Assembly (NCBI GenBank): GCA_029204225.1
Contig: CM055111.1
Coordinates: forward strand, 16,725,019-16,789,018
Reading direction: 5' to 3'
DNA length: 64,000 nt
Source: Diphasiastrum complanatum
Taxonomy: Eukaryota > Streptophyta > Lycopodiopsida > Lycopodiales > Lycopodiaceae
The notes beneath the pieces are model-generated. The model ran no database searches. It was given only the letters and a program-made list of their open reading frames with translations, and was not told where the DNA came from. Shown piece by piece: positions 31,452 to 43,057 of this stretch (its first letter is position 1; every line of letters begins with the position of its first letter). The position numbers and the translations under genes are program-made.

Positions 31452-32538
31452 CTCCTCCTCACTTCTAACTTGGCAAATCTAATTACATCTATCTACAATT
31501 CCAAGAGCTGATCTTAACTTAAAAAATGGATCTTTGGACAATGGCTTGGTTAAGATATCAACTATGCATTCGGATGATGGTACATGATGTAGTTGCACCT
31601 CCTTGGATTGTACCTTCTCTCTCACAAAGTGATGAGCTATCTCAATATGCTTTGTTCTAGCATGGAAGATAGGACTTGAAGCAATTTGTTTAGAAGTTTG
31701 ATTGTCACAAAATATGTAAGGGATCTCCTCGGCCTCTAGCACATGTAGCTCCATCATGAGTCTTCTTAGCCATAGGAGCTCTTTGGTTGTTGAAGTCAAT
31801 GCCTTGTACTCGGCTTCACAAGAAGATAGTGAGACTTGCTTTTTGGAAAGCCAAGATATTACTCCTCCACAAAGAAATGTTGCAAATGCACTAATGGACT
31901 TTCTATCCATCTTTTCATCTGCAAAATCTAGTACTAGAAACATATCTAAGTACTCTCTTGGCAATTTTTCAAGGATGAACTAATGGAGATTGCATACTTT
32001 GACAAAACTTGCTTACACAAAAACTTAAGTCAGGTCTAGTGATGGTTAAATAGATTAGAGAGCCTATAAGCTTCCTAAAGAGAGTGATGTCCTGAAAGGA
32101 CGCTTTATCACCTTCATTAGTTGCTTTCACAACATGCTCCATAGGGGTGTCAATCCCCTTACAATCTTTCATACCAAATCTTTCAAAAATGGAAGTATCA
32201 TACTTAGATTGACTTATGAAGGTACAATTGCTACTTCTAGACACTTATATCCCAAGTATAAACTTTGGGAAGCCTTGATCTACCATCTTGAACTCACTAG
32301 ATAAATCAACTTTTACTAATTTGCTTATTCCTTCATGATGATGTCATCATAAAGCACCAAAATGATGATCATTCCTTCATTACATTTGAAATATAAAGAA
32401 GGTTCATAAGCACTTAGTACAAAGCCAAGGGAATAGAGAAAATCATGCAACCTAGAGTACCAAGCTCAAGGTGCTTGCTTCAAGCCATATAGGCTCTTCC
32501 TTAAGTAGCACACTTTTGCTCCTCACCAACCTTGCATA
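31452..32538 (-). pseudogene. Element G copia pol (RT and RNase H, 5' truncated)
   Basis: Minus-strand frames give a degraded RT (LYDDIIM in place of YVDDI, LGLEI region damaged), FISQSKYDTSIFERFGMKDC, IDTPMEHVVK, GSLIYLTITRPDLSF. A better-kept RNase H (31479-31964) has FADEKMDRKS, SWLSKKQ, SSCEAEYKAL, FCDNQTSKQI, RTKHIEIAHHFVREK and a VDILTKPLSKDPF tail. A polypurine tract lies at 31452-31463. At 32538 the sequence switches abruptly to the LTR of element H, so the 5' part of G is lost. Confidence 0.83.
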
Positions 32539-33048
32539 ATACACAGTGGGTAATATATACAGAATTCCGAGGCTAGTAAGCAATCAAGACCATATACAGA
32601 ATACATGTCCGCCTGTGCGCAAAGACAATTCTGTCTAGGAGCAAAAGATCCAATTGTCCGCTAGTGAAGCAAGACTATCACTCGTGAGAGAACCGTGTTT
32701 CTCTCATGCAAATGCATTGCGTGGATTCGCATGCAGTACTTGAAGAAATTCAGAAGAGAAATCAATATAGACGATTTTCTTATTGTATCTAATCTTGAAT
32801 GCGAATGCATATGCTGCTTATTTTGTATGTCTGAGTTTTCTTGTCCTTTTGAATTTCGCAATTTGGTTGAAACTAAATCGAATGTTGTATTAATTTTATG
32901 AACGTAGATCAGCAATGATTGACTACACTCTGGAGGATTGTAAGAGCGATTCAGCTGGCAATGTCCAGTGGTCGCATCTAAACTCCATCCGAGCTGAGAG
33001 AGGGAGTCGTGCTGGATTTGCCTTGCGAATCATGACTGATTCTCCTCA
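32539..33048 (+). repeat. LTR H1, 5'-truncated
   Basis: The first 280 bases match 35892-36179 (GTGGGTAATATATACAG start, ACATGTCCGCCTG block, CGTGAGAGAACC). It continues to a CTCCTCA end immediately before the PBS. The upstream part of the LTR is missing because the element begins abruptly inside G. Confidence 0.75.
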
Positions 33049-33049
33049 G

Positions 33050-33061
33050 TGGTATCAGAGC
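33050..33061 (+). other. Primer-binding site of element H
   Basis: TGGTATCAGAGC two bases after LTR H1. Confidence 0.9.
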
Positions 33062-33163
33062 CCGCCCTGCCAAATTCTGGCATAGCCAAAAGAAGCTATC
33101 AGATCCAGGAGGCCAAGCATTCAGACAATCAACCATCAACAAGGAAACAGACTTCAAGAAACA

Positions 33164-33960
33164 ATGGCTTCAATCAGCAGCATGCAAAGCAAGATATGCA
33201 CTATACTTGATTCTTTAGGATCTAACTTTTTAGTCTAGAAAGTTAAGACATCCTTAATATTTAAGGGCAAAGGACTCTTTTCCTGGGTGGATGGCACAGA
33301 AGAATTGCCAACAACAACAGGCAAGGAGCTACGCGAATGGAGGGAGAAAAACGACAAGGCAGTAACCTTGCTATCATCTTCCATCGCAGATAGTCTTACA
33401 CTTGATCTGGCTACACTCTCCAAATCTAAGGGGATGTGGGATGCACTGCTCACAAGATTTCAGACGAAATAAAAAAGTCAGATCATGATGCTGGAAGATC
33501 AGTTGACAAATCTACAATGGGATGGGAAAGACCTCACCTCCTTCATGAGAAAGATGAAGGATCTGTTTCTATCTCTACACAACTCTGGAACAGATAATGC
33601 AATATCAGGTGAGAAGGACCTCACGTATCTGTTGAGAGCCTTATCCAGATCTTTCCAGACGACACGAACCCTGCTCGCGAAAGATCCCGCCATGAACTTC
33701 AAAAAGGTGATTGTCGAGATTCGAGAGGAAGTTGAGGCCAGAGAACACCTTGATCACAAGGATGGCTCTGACCAGGCCCTCTACGACAACAGAGAAAAAT
33801 CCAAGAAATAATTCAAGCCTAAGAGAGAGTCGAATCAGAGGCAGGATCATGACCAACAAGCAGAGAGGACCAGCAAGAGCAATTGGAAGACCAAACGGAG
33901 GTCGAAACGACAAGATACAGACAAGAAGACCTGCATGAGATGCAGGCACCTACCTGAAGA
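33164..33960 (+). pseudogene. H-family copia gag
   Basis: An ATG at 33164 starts one frame with stops only at about 33234, 33470 and 33809. Motifs: ILDSLGSNF, IFKGKGLFSWVDG, KELREWREKNDKAVTL, DQLTNLQWDGKDLTSFM and the REEVEAREH helix. The zinc knuckle begins CMRC and is then cut: a deletion removes its second half and the whole protease, joining it in frame to the pre-integrase motif. It is the same lineage as D. Confidence 0.85.
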
Positions 33961-34325
33961 TCAGATGCATCAGACCCATGATGACTCGCCAGACACTCTG
34001 TGGCACAAAAGACTCTACCACATGAACTCAATGGCACTTTACCAGGCATGTCATCATGGAGCGATAACAGGAGGTCAGCATCTTGAATGCAACCAGTTTG
34101 ACCACCTGTGATGCATGTTTAAAAGGCAAGATGTCGTGCACTCCATTTGTCAAAGACTCCTACAGAACGACCAAGATTCTGGAGCTAGTGCATTCTGACA
34201 TCTGTGGACCATTCAACGTGATCTCATTAGGAGGTTCAGAATATTATATACCCTTTATTGATGATTATAGCAAGTTTGCCAGAGTGTATTTTATCCTACA
34301 AAGTTCTGGAGAGACAATACTATGA
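33961..34325 (+). pseudogene. H-family pre-integrase and integrase N-half
   Basis: LWHKRLYHMNSMALYQ (about 33995-34045) continues the gag frame. After a frame change, CDACLKGKMSCTPF, HSDICGPFNVISLGG and FIDDYSKFARVYF give the integrase zinc site and first catalytic Asp. It breaks at 34325; the rest of integrase and the RT N-terminus are deleted. Confidence 0.82.
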
Positions 34326-34464
34326 CCTGACGCCAGTGACAGAGGGAGTAGCAGACGAACATGAAAACAAAGATTTTTGAGTCGTCTCCCATTCGAATGA
34401 CGAATCTGATGAAGAAAGATTCTAGAGACAACCTACCACCGCAGTTCCTATAGACCAAGATGGT

Positions 34465-35548
34465 TTCAACGCTATATATGTGGACGACACTTTGATACTT
34501 TGTAGGAGTGAGCAGCTAATTGTTGAGGTGAAGACAAACATCTCAAAACATTTCGAGATAGTGGATATGGGAGAAGCCAGGTGCTACCTAGGCTTACAAA
34601 TCAAAAGGGACTATGAGGGAGGTAAGTTATACCCTCACCGGTCCAGATACACCCAGAAAATCCTAGAGGACATTGGGATGCTAAACTACAAAGGAGCAAA
34701 CACTCCAATGCTCGCAGGGATGGTGCTAACGAATGATGACTGTCCAAGGACCGAGGCAAAGAGAGAACAGATGCAGCTCACACCTTACAGGAAGCTGATA
34801 GGATCACTGATGTACCTTGCAGACAACACACATCCTGATATTGCTTATGCAGTGTTCTGGATGAGCCAATTCTGCACGAATCCAGGCTCGACACATTGGA
34901 AGATTGCAAAACAAATTTTGAAATATCTTCAATTAACGAGGGACTATGGCTTGTGTTATTGTCGTGGTGCAGGTCTCAGGATACTTTCCTACAATGATGC
35001 TAGCTAGGCATTTCTCAAGGACAATTGTAAAACGTCTCATGAGGATGCACCATCACATCAAGAGCAGCAGTTCTTTGGGTTAGCAAGAAGCAGACCATTG
35101 TAGCCCAGTCATCCTGTGAAGTAGAGTACGTAGCAGCAGTGAAGATGGCCAACGGAATAATTTGGCTAAGGCAGTTCCTGGACGAATTAGGAACGAGCCT
35201 CTGGTCTTGCAGATGGACAACACCTCTGCAATATATCTGATGAAAGATCCCATGTTCCATTTCAAAACGAAGCACATTGCCATCAAGTATCACTTGATCA
35301 GGGATCTGATTGAAAAGAAAATGATGCAGACCACCTTCATAGGAATGAAAGACATGGTTGCTGACATCTTCACAGAGGCCCTGGACAAAGGACTCTTTGA
35401 GAGACAAAGGAGCAGTCTCGGGATCGTAAAGCTATTATGCTTTGAGAGGGAGCTGAAGGAACAAAATGTTTCTGATTACAAAGGCTTGCTAGCTTTCAGC
35501 CCTTCGCCTGATGAACATGTTCGCGAAATCGAACATTTGGAGACATGA
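34465..35548 (+). pseudogene. H-family copia RT (C-half) and RNase H
   Basis: It begins just before YVDD (34477-34488), then EIVDMGEARCYLGLQI, PYRKLIGSLMYLADN and RDYGLCYCRG up to a stop at 35007. RNase H is split over two frames: SSCEVEYVAA (Glu region), then 35162-35548 with QMDNTSAIYLMKD, KTKHIAIKYHLIRD and DMVADIFTEALDK. The first RNase H Asp reads YNDAS instead of YSDAS/YTDAS. Close to element D in sequence. Confidence 0.85.
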
Positions 35549-36179
35549 AACACAAAGAGTTTCACGAACGCAAAAGTCAACAGAGACGAAGACGAATGGT
35601 TCGTGAACACAAAAGATCCACGAATAAGATTCCTTCGCGGTCTAGTATGGTTGAAGACAGACGTGGTAAACAAAACCCGTTCAGTGCTCACACCCCAAGG
35701 AGTACCACCAAAGATCATGCAAGTACCCATAAGTACAGTAATCTGATCTGATGGCATGACATCAGCAGATACTCCCTAGGTCGTGGCTAATCTGCCACTC
35801 TTGTAATTCTCTGGTTAGTTGTAGATGCTTAATCACTCTAATCTTAGATTTACACAGAGAGACCATACTTACTGCATTATACTTGACATATAGATAAAAA
35901 ACATGATACACAGTGGGTAATATATACAGAAGTCTGATGCTGGTAAGCAATCAAGACGATATACAGAATACATGTCCGCCTGCGCGCGAAGACAATTCTG
36001 TCTAGGATCAGAATATCCAACTGTCCGCTAGTGAAGCGAGACTATTACTCGTGAGAGAACCACGTTTCTCTCACACCAACGCACTACGTGGATTCGCATG
36101 CAGTGCTTGAAGAAATTTAGAAGAGAAATCAATTTAGACGATTTTCTCATTGTATCTGATCTTGAATGCAGATGCATCT
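35549..36179 (+). repeat. LTR H2, 3'-truncated
   Basis: This follows the end of pol. The part from about 35892 matches LTR H1, and similarity stops at about 36172-36179 (ATGCAT), where a different sequence begins. The start is placed by position only because no clear polypurine tract is visible. Confidence 0.65.
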
Positions 36180-36881
36180 ACAGTTGCAGCCTTGGACCCT
36201 TGCAATGTTGAGCTTCGACCACGAACCAGGTTCACGGTTGTCTTCATCTTTACTTTACTTCAGCTCTTTCTTTTGATCCATTACTTTTGGATCTCTTTGG
36301 ACTTCATAGAAGAGGATTCAACTATCATTGCTTCGGAGAGTTTCTTTTGATCAAGGTTGATCTGATTCATCTGTTGCTTAAGTTTTTGTCCTTTCCTCCT
36401 CAGGTTCTTTGCTTTATTTCTTATGTCTTCCAGTTGCTTTGTCATCTGCTTCTTAGATCTTTGTTTGGCTGATCATCCATTGTAGGTGGCAGTTAGTCTC
36501 CGCAAGACACTTGCAATGATCTATCAGCTGCTTCGGTAAGACTATAAAAAATTGGGGATTTCTTAGAAGAATAGTAAACTGATGACAAACAAACATATAG
36601 AAGGAAGAGTGGAGGTCGTGACATCGGTAGATGGTGTGGATGATAGGCATGAGAATGGGTGCAGAAGTATGGCAGAAAATTGGTTGAAGGAGATTGATTT
36701 TCCAATGCTTGTGTTTCACTTTTCTGAAGGATTTTCATTGTGACTGGAATACTTATTCTGATTGAGTCTCTTCAGATTACCCATTTGTCGTCTTTAAACT
36801 TGTCTTTTTATATTTGACTTGTGACCTTGGCTGTCGATCTTGTTGGCAGCGTAACTGCTCAAGTGGATCCAAGCATATCCA
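36180..36881 (-). repeat. Probable 3' LTR of gypsy-type element J
   Basis: On the minus strand a strong polypurine tract (CTTGGGGGGGGAGAGAG, 36882-36898) is followed by TGGATATGC at 36881. The segment then runs to the H2 break. This is where a 3' LTR of the minus-strand gag J should be. No second copy exists in the window, so length and identity are inferred. Confidence 0.45.
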
Positions 36882-36898
36882 CTCTCTCCCCCCCCAAG

Positions 36899-37884
36899 AA
36901 AATTTGTTGGTGGGAATGTTGTTGTTTGTAACTGTTCATGTTAGGATTGGATCGGCGTGTGGAACACGTAGTTGAAAACATGTTGAACATGTGATTGGAG
37001 TAAAGATTGAATAGATTTTAACTATATTTGTTTCAATCTTGTTGTAGTTGACTCAAAGATGAATATGACGATGAGATTCAGGAATCAACTCTAAGTGAGA
37101 AAGATTTCTCAAAGTTTTAGTATGCACAAACATTGTAAACTCTGTGCAAGGTGATCTGAAGGTGGATATATGAATGAAAATGTATGATTGAGATGCTCTA
37201 CAGAAGACTCTCGTGCAATAGGTATTTCTCATGCAAGAATCAATCACACACTAGGAATGAAGCGCAACAAGAAAATAAACAAACTGTACAGAGAGTGAGA
37301 ATTGTTGTGCACTTGTCAAACAAAACTTGCATTCATCGACATTGATAATTTTCGTTGACAGTTGCAATATTATATTTTTTTGTAGAGTAATGTGACTTAC
37401 TCTGACACGCCCTTGTCAAAACAAGGCAGGGTTGGTTACACTAAAATCTATCATCATTGATAGTAGATGTTGTAAGATATAGTTTGAGATGCAGATATGG
37501 TTGAGGTACTATGTCCTAAGAACCTTTCTGAGCAAGAGATTCAGAATCGAATCTCTATCTGGATTTCCAAATCATGAATTTATTGTGTATTGGCACATTG
37601 GAGATCTTATCAGCACGTGGAAAGACAAATAGATTTGAGGTTGTAGAAGGGGAGAAAAACTATGAATTTCCTGTGGAGGTTGCTCTTGGTTGGACATTGT
37701 AGTAGATGACGGAATATCGGTTTCACTTTCTTTCGACAATGACTCATTTCATATTAGTGTCCTTTTGCATTATGGAGCTGGTGTATTGTGCGGTAATGTA
37801 GAAGTTTGCAAGAAACTTCTCAATTGAGCAACAAGTTTAATTGTTGGTTGCCATGGTGCTCATGTTGTTTTCATGAGGATCCTA
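36899..37884 (-). other. Element J region downstream of gag, no pol recognised
   Basis: About 990 bases lie between J gag and the putative polypurine tract. Minus-strand translation is full of stops and I see no protease, RT or integrase motif. It contains VDECKFCL and little else of note. Either J is a gag-only element or pol has been deleted. Confidence 0.45.
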
Positions 37885-39209
37885 TCATGATTCATAACTA
37901 ACGTGACGAGCAGGTAGGATCTTAGTTGGTTGTTTTGGACAGTCCTTGAAATTGTGTTTTTTGATACAGTCAGGACACTCAGCCTGATACTTGGTCTTGA
38001 CTGGACAATCAGCCCTGAAGTGGCTAGCTTCACCACAGATGAAACATCTGGTGTGCAATGGCCCTTGTATAACAGCATAGCCATCTTGTATGGCTAATTG
38101 TTCTAGACTTTGTGGTGGGTATTCATGATAAGTCAGGAAATGTCCAGACTGTGATGGGTGTTCTTCATATGGTTGGATTGTATGTGCTTGGATAGGCCGG
38201 TATGATGGACAAGCATCAGCAAGATGTGTAGCCCGACAGTGTGGGCACCATATTAGGTTTCGTCTATAAGGTGCTTGTGCAGAGTTTGGCTGACTAGGCA
38301 TACTGCTTTGGATAGACTTCAAGGTAGTTTGAAACTCATTGGTGAGTTTCTCCCTCTGTAGTTGATGTTGCTTATGAAGCAACTCCAACTGGAATTTCCA
38401 AAGCTGATCTCAGGTGTCCTCGATCGACTTTGACTCATGGATAGGAGCATGTGGTGCTCACCTTTCCCTGGATTCGTCAACATCTGATCCTTCATCTTAT
38501 TCCTTGATGGCATCAGACACAGCTAATTTGAGGCTCATATATTCGTGATCTGATTTAAGCTCGTGTCTAATCCATTGTGGAAGTCCGACTAGGAACCAAA
38601 TGATGAGCATCTGTTCGGAGGGCTGTTCTTGTACTTGACTTTTGAGGCATTTGAAACACTCGATATAGTCTCGTATGCATTTGTCTTTTGTCATTTTGAT
38701 GTTACTCAATTTGACAAAAGGGCTCTCGATCAAGTGAAAGGGCTTAAAACGCTTGACAAAGGACTCTTTTAAAATTGACCAGTCTATCTTTTCTTCACGA
38801 TCAAGGTTGAAAAACCAATCACGTACTTTAGCGATCATACTCATTGAAAACAATTGGACCATAACAGTGGGTGATGTTTCGCCATACACATCACATGCAT
38901 TCTCAAAGATTTGCAAAAATCTTTGAGGGTCCGAACTACCGTTAAACTTTGGTAGATCTAACTTGGGTGTACATCTTTCAAGATGAGCACCATGGGTAGC
39001 AGAAGCACCATTAAGGTGGATTCTGGCCTGCGAGGGGTCAGCACCATAAGAATGGGCTCATGCTCGTGAAGACTCAGCTATATCAGGTTCTTGTACCTCG
39101 AATGGGTTTGTGGATGGCTCGTGTATTTGGGCCCGCATTCGGTAGAACCTATGACGTCTGATTTGTTTAGCTACAGGGGACCTGATCTCGTATCTGTATT
39201 GTTGGCCAT
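37885..39209 (-). pseudogene. Ty3/gypsy-type gag (element J)
   Basis: The minus-strand ATG at 39209 (MANNTDTRSGPL) is followed by a frame change. The main frame has PKLDLPKFNGSSDPQRFLQIF, WFFNLDREEKIDWSILKESF, KRFKPF and GLPQWIRHELKS, the Retrotrans_gag pattern. A stop lies near 38497. The last part (38388-37885) has a coiled glutamine-rich stretch and three Cys/His boxes: CPHCRATHLADAC and CPDCIKKHNFKDC with C-x2-C-x3-H-x4-C spacing, and a standard CFICGEASHFRADC (about 38004-38045). Other stops: 39055 and about 38410-38450. Gag would assemble the particle. No pol follows. Confidence 0.8.
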
Positions 39210-39479
39210 TGGAAACTGTTGTGTAGTTTTTGTATTGGGTATGTGTTTGTGGTGTTTTTGGATTTTTTAGGGTTTTTGGTTTTTTTTTTTAGGGTATTGA
39301 AGGAATTGAAGGTGGAGACTCAGTATGAAAAGGGCTTTCTATTGGTATGAGTTTATTTTTTGAAATTTTTTTTGGTGCTCATGTCTCTTTTTTTTTTTTT
39401 TCCAGTCTCTAAGGCTTTTGATGGTGGTTCAGTCGAAATGCCAATCAGAGATGTCGTTTGAAAGTTCTTTGGTCTGGCA
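39210..39479 (-). other. J leader, part with T-runs
   Basis: Untranslated side of gag J on the minus strand. It contains T-runs of 11 (about 39280-39290) and 13 (about 39389-39401) on the plus strand and no coding signal. Confidence 0.4.
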
Positions 39480-39682
39480 TGGAGTTGGTCGGTTGAGATG
39501 GTGAGGAACCCGTTGGTCGAGATTGGACCTAGAACCGTTAGTCGAGATTTGATCGCTTCCGTCGGTCAAGATCTAATCGAAAACTCGTTGGTCGAGATCT
39601 GACGCGAACCCGTCAGTCGAGATCTGACGTGAACCTGTCGGTCGAGATTTGAGGCGAAAGCGTCGATTGACGCTTTCGCCTC
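39480..39682. repeat. 26-bp minisatellite ending in a long hairpin
   Basis: Six to seven units of TTGGTCGAGATCTGACGCG-type sequence (about 25-26 bases) run from 39484 to 39660. The last unit merges into a perfect 14-bp inverted repeat, GAGGCGAAAGCGTC (39651-39664) and its complement (39669-39682), with loop GATT. It lies in the probable leader of J. Confidence 0.85.
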
Positions 39683-39835
39683 AGATCTGGACCATGTGGT
39701 TACCATTTTCTCTCATTAATATTGATCCATATTATCAATACAAGCATTGTCCATAGTCGTTGCATGCATTTCTTGGAACGATTCATGAAAACATTGAAAG
39801 GCTTCGTAAGACAATGAGCAAGGCCTGAGGGTAGC

Positions 39836-40225
39836 ATGGCGGAAGAATGGCTAGTGCAAGAGTCCATGGCTTATATCATGAAGTTCCTTGCTCATAGAGA
39901 TCCTTCTATTCTTCCTTTTTGGGATAATCAGGATGATGAGGTGTTGTTAGGGAGGTTCCTCAGGGAAAAGGACCGATCAAGAGAATGAGTGAGTCCTTCA
40001 TAGAGAAGGTGAATAAGTTTTGCATTCTTAATAGTGAAGAAATGCAAAAGTGGATTTTGAGATACGAAGAGTCCAAAGCTCGTACACAAACTGCTTGAGC
40101 CACTTTCAGGAGAGGGCATAGAAGACAACCATACCGACCTGACTTCGCCCTTCTACCCAAGGAGATGATGCTTGATTGGCTATGTGATGCCCTTAGAGAA
40201 GGCTCGACAAAAACGAGGAAGTAAC
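39836..40225 (+). pseudogene. Unidentified broken frame
   Basis: An ATG at 39836 gives 50 codons (MAEEWLVQESMAYIMKF ...) to TGA at 39986. The next frame is open from about 39988 (SESFIEKVNKFCILNSEEM) to a TGA at 40096 and then to TAA at about 40223. The amphipathic, non-repetitive composition looks protein-like, but I recognise no family. A single frameshift plus one stop would explain the break. Confidence 0.35.
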
Positions 40226-42440
40226 AAAGAGAGAATGAGAATTTGCAAGAGGGTGCGATTTTGATATAAGCTATGTACATCATTCACATGTTAAGCTATT
40301 TGTACATGTAATTTTCTACTATTTGTTATATCCCTAACACATTCTATTCTTTCTCGATCAGTACAAAAAATACAATTCATTGTGAACGCATTGATGACAC
40401 TTTTGTATAGAGCGGATTGTCAAAAATAGAAACACCTATGATTGTTGAGTCTGTGAATAATTTCAGATTATTAAGATCCAAAATGTTCCCTTTGATCTTT
40501 GGTTAGATAGACAAGCAACTCACCAATTTTGCCAATGTAGAAAAACCAACATCTACACTATGAATGAGATGCAAACTCTAATAGAGCAGACTGGGACTCC
40601 TAACTATTGGCTATTTTCAGTCATTTTATATTGAAATCTTGCAGCTTTTACATGTCGATTCCTATATAGTGTCAAAATTGGCTAAAAAATTAGCCTGATT
40701 TTTTATGCCAAAAATTCGGCTAACAAGTCGATACATCTGAAGTCTTGTAGATACTTGTTAAGATATTTCATGCTTCTTTGGAAGTGGTACTATTTGAGAC
40801 ATGAGCAATCTAAATGTCCTTCAGAGTCAAGGATACAATGGCAAGTGCATTGCCATCCTTTGCTTCCCATGTTGGGAGCAATTCTGATTCCTTCGGTCTA
40901 CGTACTGAACCGTTTACATATCCCCATAGCTCCTTCTCGATCAAGATCATCCTCATTTTGAATTTTCAAATATGGAAATCAATTCCGTTGAACTTGCTAA
41001 TCAAGCGGATCTCAGAGGTTGAACCTTTCATTATGATTGATGAACAGAGATTGAACACAAACAAAATATAAACTAGCTTTGAAAACAAGAACATATTAGG
41101 TTCCTTTTATATCCTAGAACACAATGACCAAAAAAACTAGAAATGACCTAGAGACTCATTTTTTCAAAAGGTTGAAAATTGTTTGTCAAATATGTAAAAA
41201 TTAATAAAAAATTAAAAAAGTTTCATTTTGTTATAGTTTACAAATATGAAAAAACATAATTTATTATTAATTCTTTCAATTCCAAATTTGGCTCTATTGT
41301 AAACTTTCAAATGTGATGAAATTATTGATTTTTTTTTGGAATAATTTCAGATTTTCAAACTTTGGAAGTTTAACTTTTGTGAAAACAATTGAAACTTGAA
41401 CTGATTTGAACAGTTTAAAAATTCTTTTAAAAAAAAAAACATTTGTTGAATTATTTCTAAAATACACATATTAAACTTATTTATGACAAATTATGATGAC
41501 TAAAATATTAATGCCTACAATTGATTGAATTGAAAAATGTGTGCAAAATACAACTAAAAAATTTGTGATAAAATATGCCACTTAAGATTGTCACTCTTGC
41601 TCCTCGTATTAGTACCACCAATTTTTTTCTTAATAAGGGCTTTTACAAATTGAGACTCTCTTAAAATAAAAGGTTGGAACCACATTTAGATCAACTGAAT
41701 ACAAAGGATAATTTATAATGAGATTTTTGTGAGAAACACAAAATCCAAGAGCAAACCTAAAGAAGAGTTTATTGTCAAATTGAGTTTGACAAGGGTCTAT
41801 TTCCACACCATTGACTTCAAATTCGGATTGAGAAAATTTGTGAGAATGTCTTGAGTGATTAGCTTTGGTTTATTCAAGTTCAGTATCCAATAATTTTATC
41901 TCTTTGTTTGGAATGTATGTTAAAAATTTGGCATGTTCTGTAGATGCAACGTAACATCATTTACTTGAATACAAAGGATCAAACAACATTTACCTAAAAA
42001 TAAAGCTCAGTAGCATTTACTTGAACACAAACCCAGCTGAATGCTATATGAGAGAAGCAAAACAGCCCATTAATCAACTCATTCTGACGTGGATATGATG
42101 TGGCATATATATATATTTTTAAAATTACGTGTTATCGGATGTGAACGTCGGAATGCGACAGATGTTGGATTCCAACGTCTACGTCAACAATCCAAAAAGT
42201 TGTCCACAACATCTGGCAACTGTCGTCCAGGTTTGAATGGGCATAAACATCGGAATCTGACGTCTGTTTCAATTCTTGAATTCCCGCGATCCAGCACCTT
42301 CTCTCTCAATCTGTTTTCTGTAAGTTGGAGTGTCTTTGGAGTGATTGAGGGCGATCACTGCTTGAAGATCAGTGCTTGGAGATCAGTGCTTGAGGTTGGT
42401 GATTGAAGACCAATGCTTGAGTTTGGTGCTTGATTTTTGC
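40226..42440. other. Long AT-rich non-coding stretch
   Basis: No retroelement domain, no long frame and no clear repeat. The part 41130-41590 is especially AT-rich with poly-A runs. From 42330 short CTTGAAGATCAGTG / GCTTGAGGTTGGTG phrases repeat loosely before the microsatellite. Confidence 0.6.
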
Positions 42441-42447
42441 TTGTTTG

Positions 42448-42450
<3 letters not shown>

Positions 42451-42481
<31 letters not shown>

Positions 42482-42494
42482 TGTGTGTGTGTGT
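42451..42494. repeat. (GA)n then (GT)n compound microsatellite
   Basis: Fourteen GA units run directly into about eight GT units. Confidence 0.95.
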
Positions 42495-42619
42495 GTATGT
42501 GTATGTGTTTTTGAATTTTGCATTGATTTAGAATGGTTTTGAATATTGTTTTCCTGTAATACATTGTTAGTATTATTTAGGATAGTGTTTGGTGATAATA
42601 TAGTATTAGATTTGGAATT

Positions 42620-42622
<3 letters not shown>

Positions 42623-42699
<77 letters not shown>
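42623..42699. repeat. (GA)38 microsatellite
   Basis: An uninterrupted run of 77 bases of GA. A shorter GA run follows at 42785-42800. Long pure runs are young or prone to length change. Confidence 0.97.
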
Positions 42700-42702
<3 letters not shown>

Positions 42703-43045
42703 GTGGAGTGTAGATGTATGCTTGAAGATATTGAAAGCTTTTGGAGTTTATGTTTTGTTCTTTTTTTGAAAAATAAAGTTTTAAGAGAGAGAGAGAGAGT
42801 TTATTGTATGGTTGTCTCTAACGCCTGAATTAATTTTACATTCTCTTCATATCAGGTTATCAGTATTAGAGGATTGCATGGTTGTCTCAGACGCCAAATC
42901 CCTTTTGCAATCTCCCTTTCACGGCAGTCTATGACTCCTACATTGATAATCTAATTCCACACACAAAGAACCGCTCGTAACTCCATTCTCTAAGTAATCC
43001 ACGGTCTTGGTTATAACAATTTTCTTATTTTTCTTTCAATAGAAG

Positions 43046-43057
43046 TGGTATCAGAGC
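43046..43057 (+). other. Orphan tRNA-Met primer-binding site
   Basis: TGGTATCAGAGC with TTTCAATAGAAG before it and GATATCTAATTCCG after. The sequence left of it (about 42100-43045) could be an LTR, with the microsatellites in its transcribed part. No coding sequence follows and no second LTR is present. Confidence 0.6.

Noticed and set aside
30587-32470. Target duplication CCAAG for element G
   Set aside because: CCAAG occurs at 30587 and again inside G pol at about 32460, but the second is coding sequence of G and not its flank.
37320-37880. Endogenous pararetrovirus sequence next to gag J
   Set aside because: The Gag pattern and polypurine tract fit a Ty3/gypsy element and I could not find a movement protein, coat or RT motif to support a virus-derived origin.
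40755-41071. Plus-strand frames of 68 and 85 codons
   Set aside because: Short, overlapping, in AT-rich DNA, without motif or splice context.
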